A DNA stretch of 64,000 bases from Sphagnum compactum (lineage: Eukaryota > Bryophyta > Sphagnopsida > Sphagnales): the NCBI GenBank assembly GCA_965153455.1, contig OZ234498.1, forward strand, positions 10,044,001 to 10,108,000, written 5' to 3'. Shown here one piece after another: positions 45,780-57,265 of the stretch (position 1 is the first letter of the stretch; every line of letters starts with the position of its first letter). A model generated the notes under the pieces. It made no database searches and was not told the origin of the DNA. It saw only the letters and a list, made by a program, of their open reading frames with translations. Both the position numbers and the translations under genes were made by a program.

Positions 45780-46020
45780 TGTTTACGTCATAAAACATAT
45801 AACATAGAAACTCCAATAGGAAACAACAAATGTAGACCTTTGGCATAGACCATAGACCACAAACATTCACTAGATTAGTCCAAAAAATGCACATTTTCCC
45901 TTACAAACCACACATTGTAAACATTCACCTTGTAAAGTAACCAAAATTAGAGTTTTACCATATGGCACAAAGTAGAAACATTCACCCCATTAATCACCAA
46001 ATTGAAGGTTTTTGGGCAAA
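45780..46020. repeat. Degenerate ~60-bp repeat array, block 1
   Basis: Diverged units of the form accataGACCACAAAcacaaacattcaccccatt..tccaccaaattgaaggtttt. Related blocks lie at 46610-46800 and 47740-48150. Units vary from about 55 to 70 bp. Confidence 0.5.
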
Positions 46021-46609
46021 TGCAGGGTTAAGTGGCTCATTTTTGGCAAAAAAAAGTCTCTAAAAGTCCATTTTTTGGGTGTCAAATCGGCATAATTGGG
46101 GGACTATGGGTTGGTTAATTAGCTAATTAAATTCATATGATAATATAACCACTTAAACATTTTTTTGACATACATTTTACAAGGGAAAAAATCATCAATC
46201 CAACCAAAAATGACCCAGGTAGATACTTTTGAAAATAAGGTCCAGATTTTGGTCATTCAAAAGTCCATAACTATATTTTGGTTCAAGCTTTTGTAATGAA
46301 GTTTCCAAATGTATGTTTATTTTTCTTTCATCTATCAAATATAAAATCCCGATAAGATATATTTTCAAAAAATAATATTGAAGATTTCATGTGTATGGGA
46401 AGTGCAAATGGTTAGGACAATCCATATGTTTTCCTTTTAAAAGTCCATTACTACATAATGGGTGCACATTTATTGTGCACAAATTATATAGATATTTTTT
46501 TATTGAAGTTGAGAATCTTAAACCAAATCCCAATTGTGCATATAAATGGTTTTCCAGCATGTTAATTCACTACACCCTGTAGAAGATTGCAATGGGACAC
46601 CAAAAGTGA

Positions 46610-46800
46610 ATCACTATAGCTTGCATTCACCCTTTTCCATATACCACAATACACAAGCATTAACCCCATTGAACCCATCAATTTACACAAAAATATAAAC
46701 CCATATTGGGTCCATCAAACTTAAAACTTTGTCATAAACCACAAAACACAAACATTTGGTCCATCAGTTTAACAAATTGAAAGTTATGCCATTTAGATTA
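46610..46800. repeat. Degenerate ~60-bp repeat array, block 2
   Basis: Units such as cataaaccacaaaacacaaacatttggtccatcag..aacaaattgaaagtt match the pattern of blocks 1 and 3. Confidence 0.5.
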
Positions 46801-46839
46801 TAAAAATGGTCACAATTTTAACTTTGGATTAAGGTTTGG

Positions 46840-47620
46840 GAACAAGAGAGGATGTGGGTTAGGAAAATGTCATGGGATTCAAGCACACTTTCACAAATGT
46901 GTGAAAATACAAAATGAATCCTCAAAGTGAAAAACATTTTGGAAATTGTAGTCCAACAAGAGTCCTAAATCTTTAAGACAAAGGTCCAAATTGATCTTTC
47001 AATACACCATTGGAAGGGTTTTGAAATGTAAACATGAAAATGGGATCACATTCTCTATTTGGAGTTGTAAACTAGTAGTTATGCCAAAAGAAAGGTTGAA
47101 AGTTTGATTAACAATTAGATTCCCAACCACTAAAACCTAGGGAAAATGGTCAAATGTACTCCAAATTGAGCATGTAATAACCCCTTGGAAAGATATTTTC
47201 AAGTTGTTGCTACTTTTTTTAATTATTTAAGCAAAACTCATATGCTAGAATTATGAACCCGCAAAGTTACAATATTCATAACTTGGGAATTTTTGGGACT
47301 TCCACTTGGGAATTGTAAGAAATTTAGCAATTTTGATGTAACCTCAACCATTAATCATAAAATATCTTACAAGGAGGATAGTGGAACCTTCTCCGAATAA
47401 TCCAAACAATGTTAATGAAATGAATTTGAGTTGCCCAGATTAAGTCCTAGCAACATTTGGCTTCAACTTGTGTTAATTGACTTGTTGTTTGGTTTGTGCA
47501 TGTTTAATTTGTCCATGAACTTGCATTAGCACCATCGTTTTAATCCCATCCCAAAAGTCTTACACAACCCTTTAACCCCTAAAGTGCATGGAACTACGGA
47601 GCACACCCTAGATTACATTT
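46840..47620 (+). repeat. Dispersed repeat family A, copy 2
   Basis: Shares ordered blocks with 48780-49760: atgtc/gatt..catgggattcaagc, cattggaa.g..tt, gattcccaaccactaaaa, ttgggaatttttgggacttcc, tttggtttgtgca and ccctaaagtgcatggaac. It lies between two blocks of the ~60-bp array, which suggests one larger composite repeat. Confidence 0.6.
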
Positions 47621-47739
47621 TGTTACAAATTGAAAATTTAACAAGGTATATATTTATCCACAATACCATTTGACAAACATACAACACATCAAAAGTTCAC
47701 ACACACTCACCTTGTTATTATGCAATTTGAAGATTCTAT

Positions 47740-48150
47740 GGGTTAAACATTAACATACAAACATAAATTAAATGTTTTGACAAATAAAAATATAACACAT
47801 AACCTACATTATGTCCAAAAAAATGTGTGTGTAAATACACCATGAAAACAAAACACTCATTTGAATAAGCAATCAATTTGAAGGTTTAACCATAGACCTC
47901 AACACACAAACATAAGACACATTGGTGCACCAAATTCAAGGGTCTACCATAGACCACAAATACACACACATAACATTAGGTCCAACAAATTGAGTGTTTT
48001 AAAGACCACAAAAACAAAACATTCATTTGAATAAACAATCAATTCGAAGGTTTTACCATAAACCCTTGCACTTAAACATAAACTCAATTGGCAAACAAAT
48101 GTTTTCATTTGCCATACATCGCATAAACACAAACTTTGATGTTCATCAGC
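47740..48150. repeat. Degenerate ~60-bp repeat array, block 3
   Basis: Five to six diverged units, for example accatagacctcaacacacaaacataagacac and accatagaccacaaatacacac, each ending in a caaattgaaggtttt-like sequence. Confidence 0.55.
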
Positions 48151-48779
48151 AACAAAAAATGCAATAAAGACAAGAAACATAATTCAAAAGGAGTAGCTTG
48201 AACTTATATTTGCACTTTGCTTTCATGAACTAAAATATGTGTGCAAATGCTACATGTGTGACAAGAAACATACCTCCCATCTCTAGGTAAATTGTGCCCC
48301 AATGAGTCCATGTCTTCACATCATTTAAAAGAAAGGCAAAATGTTCAATATGTTCCACATTGTAGTCAATCACCCACTTCAAGTGAATATGCTAATGATC
48401 ACCTTGTAACAACCCATGAAAGGATCGAAATTCATCACCTTGAAAAAAAATTGTTATAATAACAAAAAAAATATAATTGACCTTGACATACCTTCACCAC
48501 AACTATGAAGTTGTGAATGAAAATGTTTACCTTTGAAGCAAATTTCAAGAGGGATTGCATGGTCTCCATTAAATTTAGGTTGAAATATAATCAATTTGCA
48601 TCATTATAAGTATAGGTTTGGGTGCAATCATAATATAAGGAGTAAAAAAAATGGTAGATCCTAATGAAAATTATCAAATTATATACATATGTTTATGCAT
48701 TGTTAATTATGAAAATCATGGTGATCATGGGAAGTCAAATTGGGATCATCGTAATCAATTTGGAATAAGTTATGAATTT

Positions 48780-49760
48780 CCAATATCTCCTAATTAGTCA
48801 TTGTCAAGCTGTCGCAACCCTAGCCTTGTGTTCGCGACCAAGGCAAGGGCTTGTAAAGGTGCGAGCCAAGAGTGAGCCCGAGAGTCACATTTCATGCTCC
48901 CGGGAATGCCAAAGAATGTGGGGAATGAACCCCCACACTCCCAAGTCAGTTCCCACTTTGGGAGTTGGAGTCCCAATGGACTTCCAAATCTTTAGAGGGC
49001 GATTGCATGGGTTAAAACTCATTGGATTGAAAAGTTCTTTATATCATTGGAAAGCTCTTAGAACTTAGATGTCTAAAATGGGCTCGCATGACCCATTTGG
49101 GTACTTAAAGCACAAGTTATGACCAAAAGAAGGGTCAAAAGTCAAATTACCAATTTGACTCCCGACCACTAAAAGTTGGGAATCACCCCGATTTCCTTAC
49201 GTGCAGGTGGCGTCCCACATACCGTTGAAAAGCTATTGATGAGGGCTAAAACTTTGCTTTAAACATCACCTCAATTGGAGGTCTGCACACAAAGTTATGT
49301 GCCTCCAAAGTTGCAGGAGTCCCAATTTTGGGAATTTTGGGACTCCCATTTGGGAGTCCCGAGACAAAATGATAATTGGGTGCTGGTCTCATGGCCAGGC
49401 ACAAAGAATATTATAAGGGAGAAGGTGGTGGCTTCCCCCAAGTCTAGGCCATGGTGAGTCTTGTGAGTCCGTGTTTGCACGTGGTTCATCCATGCACCAA
49501 AAGTGTTCCAACTGTGCACTAACCAACTTTTTGTTTGGTTTGTGCAGGTCCGTGTGAGTAATTGAATTGCTTGTCACTCTTCCTAGTCCCTATCCTGGAG
49601 CTCCAGCATGCCCCTCTACCCCCAAAGTGCTGCGAACCAAGGAGTGTGCCCCAACTTTTCATCCTTTCGTTATTTTCACATTTAGACTCGCAATTGGGTC
49701 TACCAAGGAGTTTGGGGGTGCGTCACAAGCTAACATGATGTTTTTACTATCTCGATAGGG
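48780..49760 (+). repeat. Dispersed repeat family A, copy 3 (youngest, GC-richer)
   Basis: Visibly higher in G+C than its surroundings and probably the least decayed copy. It contains gactcccgaccactaaaagttggg, ggagtcccaattttgggaattttgggactccc and gtttggtttgtgcaggtccgtgtgag. Open frames inside (48772-49068, 49275-49519) lie on both strands without a recognisable domain. It could be an LTR or internal region of an unidentified retroelement. Confidence 0.6.
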
Positions 49761-52700
49761 GTACCATCCAACTTCAATCTTCCTTGATAATAAATTTAAT
49801 TTATGATTTTAGTACAATAGTTTTGCATATGAGTAGTCATAGACATCACATGAGCCAACAATTTAACTTAAACAAAAACATAGCTACATACTATACGCCT
49901 TAGATTTTTAATTCATGCAAATATCCATACTCATCAAAATGAACACAATTATATTGTTTTTTGAATTGTAAACCTTTAAAACTAGGATGTGGAGTCATAT
50001 GAATACCCATACACAACAAAGCCAATAGAAATTTCAATTTTCTTGAGCTACAAACTAAAAAAAATTGGTTTCAAGTTTACCTTAAACCCAACCCATGGCT
50101 AATCATAGCCAACCAAAATTTCACGTTTTTTGAGTTGCCACCTAATTACAACTCGGTTTTGAGGTTCACACCCTAAATCATAACCAACCTAATTGAATAT
50201 TTTCATGAGTTGCAAACTTGATTTTAAATTTCAAGTTCAATTGATTACCCATATATACCAAATTGGATCAAAAGAACAACATATATACAATATGGTTGTA
50301 TTCAAAATCAAAATCTCAAATGTTTGAATCATCTAGGAAACAAAGTTTCAAACAATTAATTTCAAATTGCAAATGTTTTTTCAAAGACTGCATTGAAGGC
50401 CCTTGTGGGCAATTGTGTGGCGGTAGAAGACGTGATGTTTCACAATGTTTAAGGTATGCCATTCAAAGGATTCACAACTTTATTCCAAACATGGTTTATT
50501 TGATAGAAATGTCCCATCATAAACAAGTCCGTAGGCAATTTTGGTATGATATGTTCAATCACAAATGCATTAGTGGGATAAAAGAATAGACATTTAGGGT
50601 ATTCAACATGTATTCGTTTGGGGTGTTGACCTAAAACTTTGGACAAGAAAATTGTGTTCTAACTCTTCCTCCAAATGTTTGAAGTCAAGTTCTTCAAAGT
50701 TGCACTTTAAAAAAACGTTGTTCTGTGTCATAGACTTCCAATGCAATTTTTTTTTTTCCCTTTAAACCTTTAAACTTTTAAGGTTGTGCCTTAAACTCAA
50801 AGGTTGTTTGAAAGCATGAAAAACAAAACAATCATAATTCATATACAACAAATAAAAATTGAAGAATGTTTTTAAGATGAAACTTACGTTTGCATGAGAA
50901 TTTTATGAAACATGAAATGTGGGCTCCTTTGAGCGGTGCAAGGGTAGGAAACTTGGCATGAACTGAATTCATGTTGAATTTGGGAGAATATTTGAGTTTG
51001 GGGCATGTTTGACCCTTTGTAAAAATACTCTATCATTTATTTGATCCCATCCCATCAATTACACAACCACGAGCTTTTAGTGTTGTGTTTCTTAGACTTT
51101 ACATATCACTTTATTAAATGATTTTTTCTTACTCTCCAAAAAGGTACTTAAAATTTGCTAAACAAAGGGTTTGAATGAACAATCACAATAACACATATCG
51201 CACCAAGTGCAACTAATGTTTGATATGCTTCAATATGAAAAAAAAAAACCAAATTTGTAAATCTTAACGTGTTTATATGATAATGTTTTAAATGTATTGT
51301 CAATAGTTATGGAACGATTTGAAAATAATCCAAAGGATATATTGAATATTCAATAACTTTGTAATGTTACCTATGTTTTTCATACTTAATTTTATTTTTA
51401 AATGACTAAAAATGCCTTGAAAACAACATAATCCCAAACAATAGTTATATCTTACACCTTTGCATATGTTTTTCTATCATGAACATATTGGTCATTGTAA
51501 AAATCTTGTAATTAATCCTAGTCTATCACATCATTCCAATTAAACAATGCATGTCTCTTTAGGTAGATAGATAGATAGCTATGACTTTTTTTTTGTTTGA
51601 AGATCTTGAAGGGTGTGTTTTGCTCCTCAAGAAGATGTGGGTTGTTACACAAATATGTAGCAAGCTATTGTGTGCATCTAACTTGCATGTACATAAAAAT
51701 ATACATTTAAAATCATTAAAATTAATATTAAAACTTTTTTGGGCCCTCTTTATATTATAAATTCTTTTACAAAAATATGAAGATGATCACAAATCATGTT
51801 ATTTCTTATCACATTGTTTTATAGTACATTACATTGATGGAGGTTCTCATGATCCAAGTGTTAAGTTTAGTGGCGAATAAACATTTGTTCAATGATTGAA
51901 GTTTCATAAAATCCAAGATTCATAATTGGTTGATATTTATCATTTAGTTTTGTGTGTTTACATGTTTACAAAAACTTTTTTTACACCATCAAAGTTTCCT
52001 AACAACAATATAATGAAAATTTGGTAGTTAGAGTTCACCATTTGCCTTGAATGTTTAAATCTTTATCCACAAGTCCCCAAGGGCTTGTATTTGCTAAATA
52101 TTTTGTTGGTGTTGTGCGGTTCTACATGGGTATGTAGTCATGAAACATTTACTAAACTGATGAGCAATAATGTTTAAATGTATTCTTCCACATAAGGGAA
52201 GAAATTTTAGGTACTTTATGTTTTTAAATTTTGATTCCATGTGGGCTCTTGGATTTTAATTTTTGGTACACAAAAGGATTGAGTTCCTTGCCATTTATTT
52301 CCATGATTTCCACTGATTTGGTCCCTCCCCTTGATAAAATCCTACCATTTTGACTTGTAGGTGGACATTATGCTACAATTGGTAGAGTCTTTTAGGATTG
52401 GTGTTCAATGTGTTCACAATTTGTAACCCTTTGGTGGACACACATGAAGCCAAAATTTCACTATTGTTTTTTTTTTTTTTATAAAAAAATGTTGGAAATT
52501 AAACATTGGTTAACAAAATAATCTATTGTTGTTCCTCATACATCATTGAAAATGTTCATAATGAAAAAATGACATGTTACCAAATAATACACAACCACAA
52601 AATTAGGTCATATTTTTTTATTATGATTTAAATTTATTTGCAAAATATGCAACCCATTCTTGTCCAAGGTGAGAAATGACAAAACTTCTCAAAATGAATA

Positions 52701-53894
52701 TAAAAATCTTTAAGTTTCATCCAAATATGAAGGCAAGTTAGAAATCAAAGGGAGACACTTGTAAGATTCCAATATTCATTTCCTAGTTTGAATTTGGGCT
52801 TCAAGTGAGTCTTCAATATTCATCACAAAATATAAAAGATCAAATTAGGGATAGTTATACCACAACAAATATTGAAGATAAGACAATAACATGATGACTT
52901 CAAATGCTTTACATCAAATACGAATTTTTGCTACTTATGATTGTTTGGAAATTTGTCAGACTAAATGTCCCAAGGAATCCTAGAGCTTAATAACATAGTT
53001 TGGAATATCATGTAAAAATTGTGTTTAATTTCAAAGCATATGAGAGCTATTACCGAAAATATAAAATAATAAGGTTACATGCCCCAATCCATTACATTTA
53101 TTTGTGAAATTGTGAGTTAAAAACGGTTTGAACTAAGCATGGGACAAGCCAATTTTAAAAATATCATTTTTGCTTCGATTCACTTTTTAAGATTCGTGAA
53201 CTCTCCTTACATGTTTTTTTTTCCCTAGCTATCCTTATTATTCCAAATGATACACATGTTATAAACTAGTTTAATGTGGCTTCTCGGGCATACAAACACT
53301 TATTAACAATGGGTTCAAGTGCACAAAATGGTCTTAGATTAATCTTTTTACAATATTTCTTCACCTTGATGTGCTCCACTTGTACACCCTTAAATGACAT
53401 TAGGGTTTTGGATTTGTTTGGTTGCATATCCTTCTCTTATTCTCTTTTTAATGGAGCTTTTCAAATACATGTGAAACATGTAAAACCCATTATTGCTTGA
53501 AGTACTTAAGAGATAAAATAAACATGATTCCCATTTTGCCCAAGTTAAAAAAAAATCTTTCCTAATGTGCCAGGTCTTGTTCCCTATGGGTGGTAGGGCC
53601 CTAACAAACACACCCATGTTGTTTATTGGGATGCTTTTGCTTGCAATCTTCAATTTTGTTGGATTACTTGTCCTCATAACCTAACACATGTGCTTGGTAT
53701 GTTTTTTAATGTCCATATTTCCTTTAACTTGAAGACATGTTCATATTATCTAATAAAAAGATGCTCACATCTATATATTAAAATAGTTGTATGTTTTGAT
53801 TTGAGCACATCATAACCCTCTCACACTATAAGGTGCTCTTGATACTTGCTTAAAAGACCTTTACAAGGTGGTGTGCACATTTGTCGTTTTACAA
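49761..53894. other. AT-rich intergenic, no gene recognised
   Basis: The longest frame (plus 50263-50589, 108 codons, with a Cys-rich CKCFFKDCIEGPCGQLCGG stretch) shows no family I know and begins with TTG. Nothing else is supported. Confidence 0.4.
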
Positions 53895-54290
53895 TTTTTG
53901 AACTACGATTTCTCTATAGAGATTAAAAGTTATTGACTCTAAAATGATTTTTTTCTCAAAAGATAATGAAAATTAATGTAGCAAGGTTGAAGTAATTTTG
54001 AAGTAATTTTGAAATATTCATAGAGCTTGAAACTTATTGAATTTAAAATGATTTTTTTCTAAAAAAATAATAAAAACTAATGTAGCAAGGTTGAAGTAAT
54101 TTTGAATTATTCATAGAGCTTGAAAGTTATTGAATTTAAAATGAGATTTCTTGTAAAAAATGAATAAAAACTAATGTAGCAAGGTTGAATTATTTTTGAA
54201 CAATTTTTGAATTATTCACAGAGCCTGAAAGTTATTCAATTTACCAAAAAATAAATTCAATGAAATAAAACAAAAATTAATGTAGCATCG
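53895..54290. repeat. ~100-bp degenerate tandem array, about four units
   Basis: Units share aattttgaa(.)attcatagagcttgaaagttattgaatttaaaatga, then aaaactaatgtagcaaggttgaa. Successive aatgtagcaaggttg blocks fall near 53975, 54073, 54171 and (atgtagcatcg) 54281. AT-rich, non-coding. Confidence 0.8.
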
Positions 54291-54469
54291 ATTAATAGGA
54301 ATTCAAAAGTTAAGCTCACTTTGAACAGAATAGTATTGGGATGGGTGTCCCTACAAGAGGTTTTAATATACTTGCACCCCACCTATGTTACACCAACCAT
54401 ACGGAAATTAAGATAATAATAGATAATTAAGATACGGAAATTTATAGTTGAAATGGAGACCATCCATCC

Positions 54470-54680
54470 ATACGGAGAGTTAGCCAAATTTGGCTATAAC
54501 CAAGATACAAAAGTGAATAAATATAAGCATACATTCATAATTTTGGCTCTCTATTAGAACCAAACCTAAAAAATCTGGCCATTTTCATTACTCTATATTT
54601 TTAGGATTTTGGCGATTGGACACCCCAAAAATCCCTTCATTTTCACACTTTAAATAAAAAATTTCACTTTTTGGCAAAAT
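54470..54680. repeat. Dispersed repeat family D, copy 2
   Basis: Matches 31560-31810 in order of blocks (see that entry). It begins at agttagccaaatttggctataacc. Confidence 0.5.
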
Positions 54681-55213
54681 GAATCCTTGGGTCCAAACCA
54701 ATCACTTTTCCTTCCAAAGTGGTGCCATGTAGGTTTAGCCTCGATTTGCCACTTCTAGGTCTTGGACCCTCATCAAACGGCCACGTGTCCAATTTATGGC
54801 TCTTAAGCAATAGGATTGCTCTATTTCATGGGACCCTAGACCTTGGAGACCCTCATCTAAAGTGGCCCTAAGTGATTCTAATAACACTAGTAGCTTAGCT
54901 AAAAACAATGAGCTCAATTGCAAACCGGCCCTAAGTAAGGTCCCTCTCACGAGTCCTTAATCAGAATCACTTTCTTTGAAGACACAAAAGGCTTAATTAA
55001 TTAGATTTCAAAAAATTGCAAAGTTTTAAATACGTCCATCGAAAGCCGTATAATTAAGGGTTACCAGCACACCATAATAATTAATGATTATAAATTAATT
55101 CTTTTAGGGCACAGGTTTTAATTACACCTGAAGCTTCTAATGTACCTACCTATGTACCTACCTACCTACCCACGAGGGGATGTGTGACCTACCCTCCCAA
55201 CCAAAGCCCCTTA

Positions 55214-55228
55214 CCCCCCCCCCCCCCC
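55214..55228. repeat. Run of 15 C
   Basis: An uninterrupted C tract following tacctacctacc-type repeats at 55143-55171. Confidence 0.85.
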
Positions 55229-55599
55229 TAGTGACAAGCCAATTTCAAATAAAAATATTTTTTCCTTGTCAAAATTAAATGTACTTGTTTGTTTCTTTGT
55301 GTCTTTATGTGGGCTCAAAGACTCAGTGTTTTTTTTTTTTGGGGGACAAATTTTGTCAATTTTTAAGGAGACAAAATTGGGGATATTTTGGGGGTTTTTC
55401 TTGAGTACTTAAATTGGACTGATTTTGCTAGAATTTGGAAAATTTTGCCAAATTTTCAATATCATAATTTATCGAAAAAATAATTCTTGCTTCGTGCTCA
55501 CAGCCTCCACTTAGGTTCTTATAAGGAAAAAAAAAGTGTTACCTTAGGCATTTATTTTTGGGTGGCAAAATTTGGAAATTTGTTTGTCTTTGCAATTTC

Positions 55600-55770
55600 A
55601 ATCATTGTTTTAAAAATCGCCAGAAGTTAGAGAAAAAAAAAGAAAAAAAAATCATCAGTTTTTTTACATGGTTTAAGTAGGTAGCCAAAAAAAGAAGAAG
55701 AAAGTTTATGGGATGTATAAACTTTTCCATTTCATATTTCAAATGAATAGCCAAAAGTGGGCTAAATTAG
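55600..55770. repeat. Dispersed repeat family C, copy 2
   Basis: aaaaatcgccaga, then catggtttaagtaggtagccaaaaaaag and atttca..gaatagccaaa match 6600-6715 in the same order. Confidence 0.5.
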
Positions 55771-55918
55771 CTGAGGGATGATCATCACCACCACTTCATA
55801 TTTCATGTGAATAGCCAAAGTGGGCTAAATTGGCTGATGGATGATCATCGCCACCACTTCATATTTCATGTGAATAGCCAAAGTGGGCTAAATTGGCTGA
55901 TGGATGATCATCGCCACC
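55731..55918. repeat. 63-bp tandem repeat, three copies
   Basis: Copies 55731-55794, 55795-55857 and 55858-55918. Each has ttcatatttca, gaatagccaaa, gtgggctaaatt and gatgatcatc(g/a)ccacc. Copies 2 and 3 are almost identical. The unit begins in family C sequence and lies upstream of the BPP-like gene. Confidence 0.9.
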
Positions 55919-56099
55919 TAGGTCAGCTACATCACAAAATTGAGCTTAAAAAAATTTAAATAAATAAATAAAAATTAAAAAAAAGACCTCTGGTTCTGAC
56001 TCCTGACTCCTGGTCCGTAATTTACAAGTTTGTTTGTCTGTTTTTAAAATAATAATATTAATAATAATATTATAAATTTAAATTATTATTTTTTGGGTA

Positions 56100-57265
56100 T
56101 TTTTGTTCAAGGGAAAAAAGGAGACGTTGGTTAAATTTCCTGCCCGTGGGAGCTGACAGTAAGTCTGGAGCGACCTGGGTCAGTCAGTCGGTCAGTAGGT
56201 CAGTCGCCCGAGCGGGGAGAGGGCAGGCCATTCCAGCTGTGGCTCTGCTGAGCATTTTGGTCGCTCGCTCGAAGAAGCTGCGCATTTTTTTGTTTTGGTT
56301 TTCTGTTGCAGTGGGAGCTTCACTGCAGCATTCCAGGAGAGAAACACAAACTAGTTGTTGTTGATGTTGTTGCTGCTCTTGCTGTAGCAGGAAGGAAGGA
56401 AGGAAGGAAGAAAGAAAACAACCTGTCGTAATACTACAGCAGCAGCAGCTGCAGACCGATGCGGCAGTTTTTCAAAAGCAAAAAAACAACAATTTCCCTG
56501 TTTTCTCTTGCAACGCGGGGGAGTTGAAGGAGCAGCAACAGCAGCTCTCAGACTTAATATATTCTTGCATGGAGTTGCAGGAAGAGGACTAGGTGGTCAT
56601 CATGCAAGGAAGTGATGAGATTAGCCTGCAAGAAGCTGGGTGTAGAGCTTGCGGGGATGGATCAGCTGCAGCTGCCGCTGGCTGTGCGGTGGGAGAGGAA
56701 GTTATAGTGATTGAGAGAAAAGCTGTAGCTCCTCGTGGTCTTTGTTTCTTTTTATATGTGGACATCGTCGGCATTGGCTATGCGGAAGAGGTGGTTTGAG
56801 TACGGGAAGTATAAGGAGTAAGCAGGCGCTGGCATCTAGTGCTGATCAGTCTTTAAGAGCTTGGTCCTGCAGTTGTAAGCTGTTGGAACTGCTGGTTACA
56901 CTCAGTTGCTGCTGCTGCTGTTTCTGAAGTTCTTTGCCGGGGTGGGTGTCTGTCTCCTTCCTTGCAGCTCTTCTTCTGCATGGCAGTCGGTTTCTGTTTT
57001 TTCTTTAGAAAAAGTTTTTGAAACAGTCTGAAACGACCGTTTGTAGAAACCCCCATTGTTTTTTTTTCTTTTCAAAACTAGTCTGCTTGCAACCAACGGC
57101 ACTGAAGGAAAGAAGAAGCCAGCAGCAGCAGCAGCTGATCTTCTTCGTCTGAGAACAACGAAAGCGTTGAGTCGTTCTGCTGGAACAAGTGCTGCAGAGA
57201 GTGAGTTCAGTTCTAAAATGGGTCAAGAGGACTAGGGAAGTAGCTAGCTAGTTGAGGAAGGAAGA
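56100..57265 (+). promoter_or_regulatory. Promoter and long 5' leader of the BPP-like gene
   Basis: Base composition changes sharply at about 56110 from AT-rich to GC/CAG/CTG-rich. It contains GTCA repeats (56178-56205), (GGAA)n (56391-56416) and many cagcag/gctgct runs. A 65-codon upstream frame (ATG 56602 to TGA 56797-56799) and other short ones precede the chosen start, so translation may be limited by upstream ORFs. The transcription start is not defined. Confidence 0.5.

Noticed and set aside
50263-50589. Cys-containing 108-codon frame as a small secreted protein gene
   Set aside because: It begins with TTG, has no signal peptide or splice support, and lies in AT-rich repeat DNA.
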